Assembly: GCA_038521345.1 (NCBI GenBank)
Contig: JBCBKU010000009.1
Location: 41,358-105,357, forward strand
Source: JBCBKU01 sp038521345
GTDB taxonomy: Bacteria; Pseudomonadota; Alphaproteobacteria; Rhodobacterales; Rhodobacteraceae
Direction: 5' to 3'
DNA: 64,000 nucleotides
Shown piece after piece: positions 56,393 through 64,000 of the stretch (the stretch's first letter is position 1; the number at the start of each line of letters is the position of its first letter). The notes under the pieces were generated by a model that was not told the origin of the DNA, searched no databases, and saw nothing but the letters and a program-made list of their open reading frames with translations. Position numbers and translations under genes: made by a program.

Positions 56393-59008
56393 ATGGACTT
56401 GGAGAAGTTCACCGAGCGCGCGCGGGGCTTCCTGCAGTCTGCGCAGACCATTGCGATGCGAGAGAGCCATCAACGGCTTTTGCCAGAGCATCTGCTGAAA
56501 GCAATTCTGGATGATGATGAAGGACTGGGCGCAAACCTGATACAACGCGCCGGGGGTTCTGCCGAGCGCGTGCGAGAGGCAGTTGATCTTGCTGTTGAGA
56601 AAACGCCGCGCGTTTCCGGTGATGCAGGCCAGATCTACCTTGATCCGTCTGTGGCCAAAGTCTTGGACGAGGCCGAGAAGATCGCCAAGAAAGCCGGCGA
56701 CAGCTTTGTGCCCGTCGAGCGAATTCTGACGGCTCTAGCGGTCGTAAAATCCGGAGCGAAAACAGCGCTGGAGGCGGGTGCCGTGACCGCGATGGCACTG
56801 AACTCGGCGATCAATGATGTGCGGAAGGGTCGGACGGCGGACACGGCCTCGGCCGAAAGCCAGTATGACAGCTTGAAAAAGTTCGCTACCGACCTGACGG
56901 AGCGAGCGCGTGACGGAAAGATTGATCCGATTATCGGCCGCGACGAAGAGATCCGGCGGTCGATGCAGGTGCTGAGCCGCCGGACAAAAAACAACCCTGT
57001 TCTGATTGGGGAGCCCGGTGTCGGGAAGACGGCGATCGCTGAAGGGCTCGCCATGCGTATCGTGGACGGTGATGTACCCGAGAGCCTGCGGAACAAACGG
57101 CTCTTGTCTCTTGACATGGGCGCGTTGATTGCTGGTGCGAAATATCGCGGTGAGTTCGAAGAGCGCCTGAAAGGCGTTTTGTCGGAGGTGACTGCGGCGG
57201 CTGGCGAGATCATCCTTTTCATCGACGAGATGCACACGCTTGTTGGTGCTGGTAAGACCGATGGGGCAATGGATGCGTCGAACCTATTGAAGCCAGCGCT
57301 GGCGCGCGGCGAATTGCACTGTGTCGGTGCGACGACCTTGGACGAGTACCGAAAGCATGTTGAGAAGGACGCTGCCCTTGCGCGACGGTTCCAGCCGCTT
57401 TTGATCGAGGAGCCGACGGTCGAGGACACGGTCTCAATCCTGAGAGGGATCAAGGAGAAGTACGAGATGCACCACGGGGTGGACATCTCGGACGCGGCGT
57501 TGGTCGCAGCGGCGCAGCTTTCGCATCGCTACATCACCGATCGGTTCCTGCCGGACAAGGCGATTGATTTGGTAGACGAGGCGGCCTCTCGGCTTCGGAT
57601 GGAGGTGGATTCGAAACCCGAAGAGCTGGACGCGCTCGACCGTGAGATCTTGCAAAAGCAGATCGAGGCAGAGGCCTTGAAGAAGGAAGATGACGCTGCT
57701 TCGAAGGACCGGTTGGAGAAGCTAGAGAAGGAGCTCTCTGATCTGCAAGAGCGGTCATCGGAGATGACGGCGCAGTGGCAGGCTGAGCGCGACAAGCTTG
57801 AAAGCGCGCGCGAGACCAAAGAACGCCTCGACCGAGCTCGGGCGGAACTGGAACAGGCCAAGCGCGAGGGCAATCTCGCGAAGGCGGGCGAACTGTCCTA
57901 TGGCGTGATTCCGGAGCTTGAAAAGGCGCTCGAGGCCGCAGAAGAAGCGGAAGATGCGCAAATGGTCGAAGACCGGGTGCGCCCCGAGCAAATTGCCGAG
58001 GTGGTTGAACGCTGGACGGGCATTCCCACGGCCAAGATGCTGGAAGGCGAGCGCGAGAAATTGCTTCGCATGGAAGATGAAATTGGCAAACGCGTGATCG
58101 GGCAAACGGATGCTGTGCGCGCCGTGGCCAATGCGGTGCGCCGGGCGCGTGCGGGACTGAACGACGAGAACCGACCGCTTGGGTCTTTCCTGTTTCTGGG
58201 ACCAACTGGTGTGGGTAAAACCGAGCTGACAAAGGCAGTTGCCGAGTTTCTTTTTGATGACGACAGCGCCATGGTGCGGATCGACATGTCGGAGTTCATG
58301 GAGAAGCACTCGGTCGCGCGGCTGATTGGTGCACCTCCGGGATATGTCGGATATGACGAGGGAGGCGTCTTGACCGAAGCGGTTCGGCGTCGGCCTTATC
58401 AGGTGTTGCTGTTCGATGAGGTCGAGAAGGCACATCCCGAGGTCTTCAATGTCCTCCTCCAGGTCTTGGATGATGGCGTCCTGACCGACGGCCAGGGCCG
58501 GACGGTCGACTTTAAGCAGACGCTGATCGTGCTGACTTCGAACCTTGGGTCGCAGGCGCTGAGCCAGCTGCCCGATGGCGCGGATGCAACGGCGGCCCGA
58601 CGTGACGTCATGGATGCGGTGCGAGCCCATTTCCGGCCCGAATTCCTCAACCGTCTGGACGATATGATCATCTTCGATCGGCTTGCGCGCGACGACATGG
58701 ACGGCATTGTGTCGATTCAGCTTGGGCGGCTCGCGAAGCGGCTCGCGGCACGTAAGATTGTGCTCGAATTCGATGAGCCCGCGCGAAAATGGCTGGCCGA
58801 TGAGGGATACGATCCTGTTTATGGGGCGCGACCTCTGAAACGAGTCATACAGCGGCACCTTCAGGATGAACTGGCGGAGATGATCCTGGCCGGAGATGTG
58901 CTCGACGGCGCCATCATTCCCGTTAGTGCGGGCACTGATGGCCTGGTGGTCGGGGATCGTGTATCCGCGTCGACGCGCCGGCCACCGGCGGATGCCGTCG
59001 TCCACTGA
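56393..59008 (+). CDS. clpB: ATP-dependent chaperone ClpB (disaggregase)
   Basis: An 871-residue AAA+ protein. The N-terminal Clp_N domain (residues 1-150) is followed by AAA-1 with Walker A GEPGVGKTAIAEG at ~203, the middle coiled-coil domain (~400-530), and AAA-2 with Walker A GPTGVGKTELTKA at ~603 and Walker B LLFDEVEKAHPEV. It works with DnaK to recover aggregated proteins. GGAGAG precedes the ATG. Transcribed from the RpoH promoter upstream. Confidence 0.98.
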   Translation: MDLEKFTERARGFLQSAQTIAMRESHQRLLPEHLLKAILDDDEGLGANLIQRAGGSAERVREAVDLAVEKTPRVSGDAGQIYLDPSVAKVLDEAEKIAKKAGDSFVPVERILTALAVVKSGAKTALEAGAVTAMALNSAINDVRKGRTADTASAESQYDSLKKFATDLTERARDGKIDPIIGRDEEIRRSMQVLSRRTKNNPVLIGEPGVGKTAIAEGLAMRIVDGDVPESLRNKRLLSLDMGALIAGAKYRGEFEERLKGVLSEVTAAAGEIILFIDEMHTLVGAGKTDGAMDASNLLKPALARGELHCVGATTLDEYRKHVEKDAALARRFQPLLIEEPTVEDTVSILRGIKEKYEMHHGVDISDAALVAAAQLSHRYITDRFLPDKAIDLVDEAASRLRMEVDSKPEELDALDREILQKQIEAEALKKEDDAASKDRLEKLEKELSDLQERSSEMTAQWQAERDKLESARETKERLDRARAELEQAKREGNLAKAGELSYGVIPELEKALEAAEEAEDAQMVEDRVRPEQIAEVVERWTGIPTAKMLEGEREKLLRMEDEIGKRVIGQTDAVRAVANAVRRARAGLNDENRPLGSFLFLGPTGVGKTELTKAVAEFLFDDDSAMVRIDMSEFMEKHSVARLIGAPPGYVGYDEGGVLTEAVRRRPYQVLLFDEVEKAHPEVFNVLLQVLDDGVLTDGQGRTVDFKQTLIVLTSNLGSQALSQLPDGADATAARRDVMDAVRAHFRPEFLNRLDDMIIFDRLARDDMDGIVSIQLGRLAKRLAARKIVLEFDEPARKWLADEGYDPVYGARPLKRVIQRHLQDELAEMILAGDVLDGAIIPVSAGTDGLVVGDRVSASTRRPPADAVVH

Positions 59009-59036
59009 AGGAGGGACGACTCCGACTCGACTGAGT

Positions 59037-59054
59037 GGGCGGCGCAGGCCGCCC
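59037..59054 (+). terminator. Weak hairpin after clpB
   Basis: GGGCGGC (59037-59043), GCAG and GCCGCCC (59048-59054) form a 7-bp stem, 28 bp after the stop, without a T-run. It may be a processed or Rho-assisted 3' end. Confidence 0.35.
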
Positions 59055-59247
59055 CTCGCGCCCAACGGCCAAGCTCAGGACAATCAAAAACGGACCGAAG
59101 GATTGATCCCGTCCAGCGCGCAATCTTGGCGAATTCTGATGCATTCCAGCAAATCCCTTGGTGGTGCATGCTTGGGTTGCAACTCTGGGCCCCGAGCCGG
59201 ACATTTTCCCGGCTGTGTGTAGCGTAGCGTAACGAGTGAGGTCGCAT

Positions 59248-59460
59248 ATGCGGGTCGGACCGAGAGTGTTCTTCCGTTCGGAAGATGGCGCAGTCACAGC
59301 GGACTTCGTCGTCATTACCGCGGTTAGCGTCGGAATGGCTGCAGGGGCTGCAGCCATTATCTGGGCGGCGACGGGTGAGCTCGCCCCCGAAATCGCAGAT
59401 GTTGTCGAACATCAATTGACCGATGGCGGCTCGGACATCCCCGACTACCTCTTCAACTGA
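59248..59460 (+). CDS. Flp/Fap-type pilin-like small protein
   Basis: A 70-residue protein. FRSEDGAVTADFVVITAVS is the pattern of a short Flp pilin (Glu at +5 of the processing region, then a hydrophobic helix AVSVGMAAGAAAIIWAA). In related species the usual phrase is GAVTVEWVVLTA. No tad/cpa genes lie next to it, so it is an orphan; prepilin processing is inferred. ATG 59248 with GAGG upstream is preferred over GTG 59236. Confidence 0.6.
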   Translation: MRVGPRVFFRSEDGAVTADFVVITAVSVGMAAGAAAIIWAATGELAPEIADVVEHQLTDGGSDIPDYLFN

Positions 59461-59463
59461 TCC

Positions 59464-60222
59464 CTACGCTTCAGATCGGAGCGCGGGCAGACCGACACCG
59501 GTGCTGTCAAATCCGCCATCCACTGCAATGACCTGTCCAGTCACGTAAGACGCGCGGTCCGAGGTCAGGAACACGATCACTTCGGCAATCTCGCGTTCGG
59601 TCCCGTAACGTCCGAGGGGAATCGCGTCGTGATAGGCATCGATGATGTCCTGGCTGTGCACCGCCATGGCCAGCTTTGTGCGAACTGGTCCGGGTGCAAC
59701 GCAATTCGCCCTAACACCATATTCACCGAGTTCCGCGGCCTGCTGTTTCGTAAGCTGAACCACGGCTGCCTTTGATGTTCCGTAAGCTGTCCTGAGCGTT
59801 GACGCTCGAAGTCCGCTTATTGACGCGATGTTGACGATCGAGCCTTGGCTCTCTTTCAGAGCCGGGAGTGCTGCCTGGGAGCATAGGAATACTCCGTCGA
59901 GATTTGTGTCCATCACGCGTCGCCAGCACGTGAAATCATGCTCGTCGATAGGACCAAATTCGGCGATGCCCGCGTTGTTCACCACGGCATCAATGCGTCC
60001 GAGTGCAGTGAGCGTCTCCTCGACCGCAGCCGTGACGTCGTCTGGGTCCGAAACATCACGAGGCAGTGCGAGAACCGGGTCGAGATCCTTTGCTACCTGT
60101 GCAAGTTCATCTGCGTCGCGGTCAACCATCGCAACGCTGTATCCGGCTTCGATAAACAAGGCAGACGTCGCAAGACCGATCCCTCGTGCCGCGCCGGTTA
60201 CAAATGCAGTTTTTTGCGCCAT
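59464..60222 (-). CDS. Short-chain dehydrogenase/reductase (3-oxoacyl-ACP reductase-like)
   Basis: A 252-residue SDR. TGAARGIGLATS, NNAGIAEFG, IASISGLRA and YGTSKAAVVQL (YxxxK) are in order, and the C-terminal YVTGQVIAVDGGF is classical. Substrate unknown. Stop codon 3 bp after the convergent Flp-like gene. Confidence 0.9.
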   Translation of the reverse strand: MAQKTAFVTGAARGIGLATSALFIEAGYSVAMVDRDADELAQVAKDLDPVLALPRDVSDPDDVTAAVEETLTALGRIDAVVNNAGIAEFGPIDEHDFTCWRRVMDTNLDGVFLCSQAALPALKESQGSIVNIASISGLRASTLRTAYGTSKAAVVQLTKQQAAELGEYGVRANCVAPGPVRTKLAMAVHSQDIIDAYHDAIPLGRYGTEREIAEVIVFLTSDRASYVTGQVIAVDGGFDSTGVGLPALRSEA

Positions 60223-60267
60223 CCCAACCTCCCTTTTCGGGAACTAAACTTCGGACGGGCGGTATTG

Positions 60268-60295
60268 AAAAGCCCCGCCTCTCAGGCGGGGCTTT
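60268..60295 (-). terminator. Rho-independent terminator after the fasciclin genes
   Basis: On the minus strand AAGCCCCGCCT (60294-60284), a 3-nt loop and AGGCGGGGCTT (60280-60270) are followed by a short T-run. It begins 16 bp after the stop of the downstream fasciclin gene. Confidence 0.8.
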
Positions 60296-60310
60296 GGATC
60301 GCGGGTCGCC

Positions 60311-60796
60311 TTAGGGAAGCAGAACCGAGTCGATGGCGTGGATCACGCCGTTCGAGGCAGCAATATCGGGGATGATGACATTGGCGTCGTTCACCTTGAC
60401 GCCGTCGCGTCCATCGATGGTTACTGCCCCGCCTTGTACGGTTGCAAACTGGACGTGCTCGCCCACGAGGCTGGAAGCCGGGGCAGCGCCGACGAGGACG
60501 TGGTAGGTCAGAATCTCGACCAACTGGTCCTTGTTCTCGGGAAGGAGAAGGCTTTCGACTGTGCCCGCCGGCAGAGCGGCGAATGCATCGTTGGTAGGGG
60601 CGAATACGGTGAAGGGACCATCGCCCTGCAGCGTTTCGACAAGGCCGGCGGCCTGAACCGCAGCGACGAGCGTTGAGAAGCGGTCGTCCGATGCGGCGAC
60701 TTCAACAATATCGGGGCCGCGGGCCGGGGCACAGGCGGCGACAATACCAGCGGCGGCAAGGGCCACACCGGCTTTGAGGAGGTTGCGTTTGTTCAT
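60311..60796 (-). CDS. Fasciclin-domain lipoprotein
   Basis: A 161-residue protein. The signal peptide ends with a lipobox-like VAAC (NLLKAGVALAAAGIVAAC), so it is probably lipid-anchored. One FAS1 domain: GPFTVFAPTNDAFAALP, LVEILTYHVLVG and the H2-type segment GVIHAIDSVLLP. GGAGAAAG precedes the ATG. It is about 60 percent similar by eye to the next fasciclin protein and shares an operon with it (70-bp gap with a hairpin). Role: cell-surface/periplasmic, unknown. Confidence 0.9.
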   Translation of the reverse strand: MNKRNLLKAGVALAAAGIVAACAPARGPDIVEVAASDDRFSTLVAAVQAAGLVETLQGDGPFTVFAPTNDAFAALPAGTVESLLLPENKDQLVEILTYHVLVGAAPASSLVGEHVQFATVQGGAVTIDGRDGVKVNDANVIIPDIAASNGVIHAIDSVLLP

Positions 60797-60830
60797 GGGT
60801 CTTTCTCCGTCCCTTTGGTTCAAATCAATA

Positions 60831-60856
60831 GACGGGCGAGTGCAATCTCGCCCGTC
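60831..60856 (-). terminator. Intergenic hairpin between the two fasciclin genes
   Basis: GACGGGCGAG and CTCGCCCGTC (60831-60840, 60847-60856) form a perfect 10-bp stem with no T-run. It likely attenuates or stabilises the bicistronic transcript rather than ending it. Confidence 0.5.
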
Positions 60857-60866
60857 CGCCGCGTCC

Positions 60867-61349
60867 TTAGCCTTCCGGCAGGATCACTTTGTCGATGACG
60901 TGGATAACGCCGTTCTCGGCCTCGATGTCGGCAGTGACGACGTTCGCGTCCTGAACCATCACGCCGCCTTCGGTCATGATGGTGACGTCCGAACCCTCGA
61001 CCGTGGTGGCCATCATTTCATTCGTCAGGTCGCCCGACATGACTTTGCCGGGAACCACATGATAGGTCAGGATAGCGACGAGTTGATCGCGGTTCTCAGG
61101 CTGAAGAAGAGTCTCCACCGTACCTTCGGGCAGGGCGGCGAACGCGTCGTCGGTCGGTGCGAAGACCGTGAACGGGCCCTCACCTTTCAGCGTTTCGACG
61201 AGGCCGGCGGCTTCGACGGCGGCGACGAGCGTTGCGAACGATCCGGCCTCAACGGCGGTGTCTACGATGTCTTTGGAGTGACCGCCGGCGAATGCGGGCG
61301 TCGAGAGTGCGGCGACAGCTGTCAGCGCAAGAAAGCTTCTGCGAAACAT
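60867..61349 (-). CDS. Fasciclin-domain protein, exported
   Basis: A 160-residue protein with a cleavable signal peptide (MFRRSFLALTAVAALSTPAFA) and one FAS1 domain: SFATLVAAVEAAGLVETL, GPFTVFAPTDDAFAALP, ILTYHVVPGKVMSGDL and GVIHVIDKVILP. GGGAG precedes the ATG. In R. sphaeroides a fasciclin gene belongs to the RpoE (singlet-oxygen) regulon, and an RpoE-like promoter lies just upstream here. It is the first gene of the fasciclin pair. Confidence 0.92.
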   Translation of the reverse strand: MFRRSFLALTAVAALSTPAFAGGHSKDIVDTAVEAGSFATLVAAVEAAGLVETLKGEGPFTVFAPTDDAFAALPEGTVETLLQPENRDQLVAILTYHVVPGKVMSGDLTNEMMATTVEGSDVTIMTEGGVMVQDANVVTADIEAENGVIHVIDKVILPEG

Positions 61350-61400
61350 GTGATGGTCTCCCAAGTGTCATGTTGCATGATGCCACCGTGGCATCGGGCG

Positions 61401-61430
61401 GTGTTACGGGAGGTCACGCGAAATGGATCA
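61401..61430 (-). promoter_or_regulatory. Candidate RpoE-type promoter of the fasciclin pair
   Basis: On the minus strand TGATCC (61430-61425), an 18-bp spacer and TAACAC (61406-61401). The -35 element and spacing equal those of the rpoE autopromoter; the -10 has C where TAAG has G. It is 52 bp upstream of the ATG. A palindrome GATGCCA-CCG-TGGCATC (61379-61395) lies between promoter and gene. Confidence 0.5.
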
Positions 61431-61641
61431 TCGGGGATAGCCGCCGAGGCCGCTTGACGACCGGGGCAATGGCGCTAAGCGCGTCGCCAGAACAGATTCC
61501 AGTCACGATAGTGTGATGCAATCCGGACATCCGGACGGCGCACCCCACGTTCCGTCACATGCACGTGTTCATGGCGGGGTTTGGATTGGTCGCCGTACTC
61601 TGCTCGACTAATGTGCCTTCGGGTGCCGCTAGGAGGAACTG

Positions 61642-62547
61642 ATGCCGCGCAATTGGACGAACGATCTTGGTTGGAGCGATGTGACACCGGAAGCGGCTTG
61701 GCTGAACCGGCGCCAGATCATCGCCGGTACGGCAGTCTTGGCGGCGGGCGGCATTGCGGGGACTGCGGCCAGCGCGAAGGAAGAACTCGTTCCCAACACG
61801 TGGGAAGAGATCACCACCTACAACAATTTTTACGAGTTCGGGACAGATAAGGGTGATCCGGCTCGGCATGCGGGGCAGATGACAACGGATCCGTGGGCCA
61901 TTGAGGTCGACGGTCTCGTCGAGCGTCCTGGTACCTACGGCATTGCGGACATTATCGGTGGCAAAGCTCTGGAAGAGCGGATCTACCGGTTCCGTTGTGT
62001 GGAAGCCTGGTCGATGGTCATTCCTTGGGTAGGTTTCGAGCTGAAAGAATTCCTTGATCAAGTCGGTGTGCAGCCGGGTGCCAAGTATGTGGCGTTCGAA
62101 ACGCTTTATCGTCCCGAAGAGATGCCGGGTACGCGGTTCCCGATCTTGGAGTGGCCTTATCGCGAAGGCCTTCGGCTTGACGAGGCCATGCATCCCCTGA
62201 CGTTGATGGCCACCGGACTGTACGGAAAGGACATGCCGAACCAGAACGGAGCCCCCATTCGCTTGGTGGTTCCTTGGAAGTACGGGTTTAAGTCCATCAA
62301 ATCCATTGTCCGGATGAGCCTGACCGAGGAAGAGCCTCCAACGAGCTGGAACATGTCTTTACCCCGTGAGTACGGCTTCTATTCTAACGTTAATCCGACG
62401 GTGGATCATCCGCGCTGGAGTCAGGCCACAGAGCGGATGATTGGAGGTGGACTTTTTTCGCCACGCCAGCCGACATTGATGTTCAATGGCTATGAGGAAG
62501 ACGTGGCCGGGCTGTATGCCGGAATGGACTTGTCAGAATTCTTCTGA
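61642..62547 (+). CDS. msrP: Protein-methionine-sulfoxide reductase catalytic subunit MsrP
   Basis: A 301-residue periplasmic molybdoenzyme. Tat signal NRRQIIAGTAVLAAGG (twin Arg) is followed by the sulfite-oxidase-fold domain; the Mo-ligand Cys is in YRFRCVEAWSMVIPWVGFEL (~residue 119), and the pterin-binding segment includes RLVVPWKYGFKSIKSI. It repairs oxidised methionines with electrons from MsrQ and the quinone pool. AGGAGG precedes the ATG. The stop overlaps the msrQ start (TGATG). Confidence 0.97.
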   Translation: MPRNWTNDLGWSDVTPEAAWLNRRQIIAGTAVLAAGGIAGTAASAKEELVPNTWEEITTYNNFYEFGTDKGDPARHAGQMTTDPWAIEVDGLVERPGTYGIADIIGGKALEERIYRFRCVEAWSMVIPWVGFELKEFLDQVGVQPGAKYVAFETLYRPEEMPGTRFPILEWPYREGLRLDEAMHPLTLMATGLYGKDMPNQNGAPIRLVVPWKYGFKSIKSIVRMSLTEEEPPTSWNMSLPREYGFYSNVNPTVDHPRWSQATERMIGGGLFSPRQPTLMFNGYEEDVAGLYAGMDLSEFF

Positions 62548-63164
62548 TGAATGTCGTAGACCGGATAAACGGATGGGCGCGCAGGCTTCCCTCTTGGCCC
62601 TTGTATCTGCTTGCCGCTCTTCCGGTAGTTTGGGTGTTCTGGGCCGGGGCCACTGGTGGGTTGGGCGTTGAGCCGATCAAGGAGATCGAGCATCGCTTGG
62701 GTCTGTGGGGTTTTCAGGTTCTGATCGCATCGCTTTGCATCACGCCGCTCCGGACCCATGCGGGGATCAATCTGATCAAGTTTCGCCGCGCCATCGGCTT
62801 GGTTGCATTCTTTTATATACTGGCGCACCTGCTGGTGTGGCTAATCTTGGATGTTCAGATCCTCAGTCAGATTTGGAAGGATATTCTGAAACGTCCCTAT
62901 ATCACCATCGGGATGGCCGGGTTTCTTCTTTTGGTACCTCTCGCCCTGACATCGTCGGACTGGTCCATTCGCAAACTCGGCGGCGCAGCTTGGCGGAGGC
63001 TTCACAAGCTGGTCTATCCGGCAGTTCTGCTTGGCGGGCTTCACTACTTGATGCTGGTGAAGGGCTGGCAGCTTCAGCCGATCATCTACCTGTGCGTCGT
63101 AGTGGCCCTTTTGGCTTTGCGGTTGCGTCCCCGCAAGAGGCAACCGGCGCCGCGGACGGCGTAG
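62547..63164 (+). CDS. msrQ: Protein-methionine-sulfoxide reductase heme-binding subunit MsrQ
   Basis: A 205-residue inner-membrane cytochrome with six membrane segments of the ferric-reductase type. Conserved His are in EHRLGLWGFQ, YILAHLLVWL, WRRLHKLVYPA and LLGGLHYLMLV. It passes electrons from the quinol pool to MsrP. It starts one base inside the msrP stop. Confidence 0.96.
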   Translation: MNVVDRINGWARRLPSWPLYLLAALPVVWVFWAGATGGLGVEPIKEIEHRLGLWGFQVLIASLCITPLRTHAGINLIKFRRAIGLVAFFYILAHLLVWLILDVQILSQIWKDILKRPYITIGMAGFLLLVPLALTSSDWSIRKLGGAAWRRLHKLVYPAVLLGGLHYLMLVKGWQLQPIIYLCVVVALLALRLRPRKRQPAPRTA

Positions 63165-63377
63165 TCGGCTTCCAATGGCGGAGCATCGCCGCGGGAAGAT
63201 TCCGGTTTCATCCACGTCCTTTGCAACTTGCTGCGGGATTCTGTGGGCAAACCTGTGGACATCGCGGAATCGACCGAGATTCAGTTCCCAAAACGCCTCA
63301 AAATTCGCAGTGACCAGGCGCGTCTAGTGGGTCAAACTGTTCCAAACCCCAGATTTTGCGAGAGATTTCGCGCTGCC
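63165..63377. other. Non-coding gap upstream of the rRNA promoter
   Basis: No gene, hairpin or repeat of note is seen. It separates msrQ from the rrn promoter region, so the 618 bp between msrQ and 16S rRNA are this gap plus the promoter and leader. Confidence 0.6.
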
Positions 63378-63437
63378 AAAAAAATGTCATGTCCCGGAAA
63401 AAAACCCCTTGCAGGCTCGGGGCCCACTGCGTAAATA
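63378..63437 (+). promoter_or_regulatory. rRNA operon promoter with UP-like A-tracts
   Basis: Two A7 tracts (63378-63384, 63398-63404) precede TTGCAG (63409-63414), a 17-bp spacer and TAAATA (63432-63437), with a GC-rich discriminator GCCCCTC. CTTGC-type -35, A-rich upstream tracts and a GC-rich discriminator are typical of alphaproteobacterial rRNA promoters. Confidence 0.65.
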
Positions 63438-63540
63438 GCCCCTCACCGGCGGCGCAGAGATGCAATGTTGGGAAACAAACAGAAGCAGATGAGGCGGGCG
63501 CGCCGCACAAGTTTACGGCGCATCGGTCAATTTTGTTTCT

Positions 63541-63552
63541 GCGCTCTTTGAA
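63541..63552 (+). promoter_or_regulatory. boxA-like antitermination element of the rRNA leader
   Basis: GCGCTCTTTGAA (63541-63552) resembles the rrn boxA TGCTCTTTAACA. It sits about 100 nt after the promoter, the usual place for NusB/S10-dependent antitermination. Confidence 0.6.
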
Positions 63553-63675
63553 ATTGCTGGTAACTGAAGAGATATGCGGGCGGTTTGGTCCATGCGACTG
63601 ACGAACCTTCATATCGGCTCTGTAGGGCTTCGGCTCGATGATCAGAGTGTCAGCTTCACTGTTTGTACGGCTTCT

Positions 63676-63779
63676 GGTTTCTTATGAAACCTGGAGCACA
63701 TCAAACAGATGACTGAACCGGGAGCCATCCCGGTTCGATGTGCAGAGGTTCAGACGTCAAGGATCGGCCGGTAACGGCC
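63676..63779 (+). other. Processing hairpins of the rRNA leader
   Basis: GGTTTC-TTAT-GAAACC (63676-63691), a larger stem with CACATC/GATGTG (63697-63702, 63737-63742) enclosing GAACCGGGA/TCCCGGTTC (63715-63723, 63728-63736), and GGCCG-GTAA-CGGCC (63766-63779) lie directly before the 16S sequence. They are probably RNase III-type leader structures. Confidence 0.6.
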
Positions 63780-63782
63780 TTT

Positions 63783-64000
63783 CAACTTGAGAGTTTGATC
63801 CTGGCTCAGAACGAACGCTGGCGGCAGGCCTAATACATGCAAGTCGAGCGCGCCTTCGGGCGAGCGGCGGACGGGTGAGTAACGCGTGGGAACTTACCCA
63901 GTAGTTGGGGATAGCCCGGAGAAATCCGGATTAATACCGAATAATCTCTACGGAGGAAAGGGGGCTTCGGCTCTCGCTACTGGATGGGCCTGCGTTGGAT
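63783..64000 (+). rRNA. rrs: 16S ribosomal RNA (5' part, continues beyond the window)
   Basis: The sequence reads AGAGTTTGATCCTGGCTCAG, then AACGAACGCTGGCGGCAGGC, TACATGCAAGTCGAGCG and GACGGGTGAGTAACGCGTGG, the standard opening of bacterial 16S rRNA. CTGGCGGCAGGCCTAATACA and the short V1 loop are Rhodobacterales-like. About 218 nt are present; the gene runs off the right edge. Confidence 0.98.

Noticed and set aside
57755..59065. Open frame antisense to the 3' half of clpB
   Set aside because: A shadow of the AAA-2 domain; no ribosome-binding site.

Overview
The window looks like a chromosomal segment of an alphaproteobacterium of the family Rhodobacteraceae (Roseobacter side). The evidence is the GC-rich, densely packed coding sequence, an RpoE-ChrR singlet-oxygen switch with its cognate operon, a VPLPA-type C-terminal sorting signal, an alphaproteobacterial RpoH promoter in front of clpB, a DUF1674 protein, and the 5' end of a Rhodobacterales-like 16S rRNA gene at the right edge. 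I see no phage, transposase, integrase or CRISPR array; apart from a few unknown genes this is a vertically inherited core region.

Left part (1-13800): a partial VOC-fold dioxygenase, an aldehyde dehydrogenase divergent from a 1-Cys peroxiredoxin, a GDSL hydrolase with a VPLPA tail, and then the classical rbfA-truB-rpsO-pnp block. All four block genes are on the minus strand, but they are split by a phosphodiester-glycosidase-like gene, a DUF1643 gene, an acidic secreted-type protein and a LysR/SbtA-type bicarbonate transporter pair. dapB is divergent from rbfA. Next (13838-26000) comes a long rightward run: rsmB, a heparinase II/III-like gene, purH, lspA, a BamF-like lipoprotein, an active/inactive M16 peptidase pair, mutL and rmuC.

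Middle (26000-36070): chrR and rpoE (leftward) with a clear RpoE autopromoter, and facing them a tightly overlapping operon of an FAD amine oxidase (UfaD-like), DUF1365 (UfaO-like), a transporter, DUF3833 and an SDR. This is the layout of the singlet-oxygen/furan-fatty-acid regulon of Rhodobacter sphaeroides. It is followed by DUF3775, an orphan formate dehydrogenase alpha subunit, and a coupled unknown protein that may have a PD-(D/E)XK-like core.

36070-47170: a branched-chain-amino-acid-type ABC transporter operon (livG-livH-livM-livK-livF) flanked by two CoA ligases (an acyl-CoA synthetase and a phenylacetate-CoA-ligase-like enzyme). It is interspersed with small unknown ORFs and, before the last ligase, three unknown genes. 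The arrangement suggests uptake and CoA activation of an organic acid.

47180-64000: a caspase-fold protein without a visible Cys, rpmJ, tRNA-Val(GAC), an N-formylglutamate amidohydrolase, dinB, a NUDIX hydrolase, an SPFH/NfeD pair, pyrF with a WYL-type regulator, a secreted protein, a TetR regulator, clpB with an RpoH promoter, an orphan Flp-like pilin, an SDR, two tandem fasciclin proteins with an RpoE-like promoter, msrPQ, and finally an rRNA promoter, leader and the start of 16S rRNA.

No single, completely novel system stands out. The best leads are the RpoE/oxidative-stress network (ufa operon, fasciclins, possibly msrPQ), the unknown genes embedded in the liv operon, and the protein coupled to the formate dehydrogenase. 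All function calls rest on reading motifs by eye; no database search was run.
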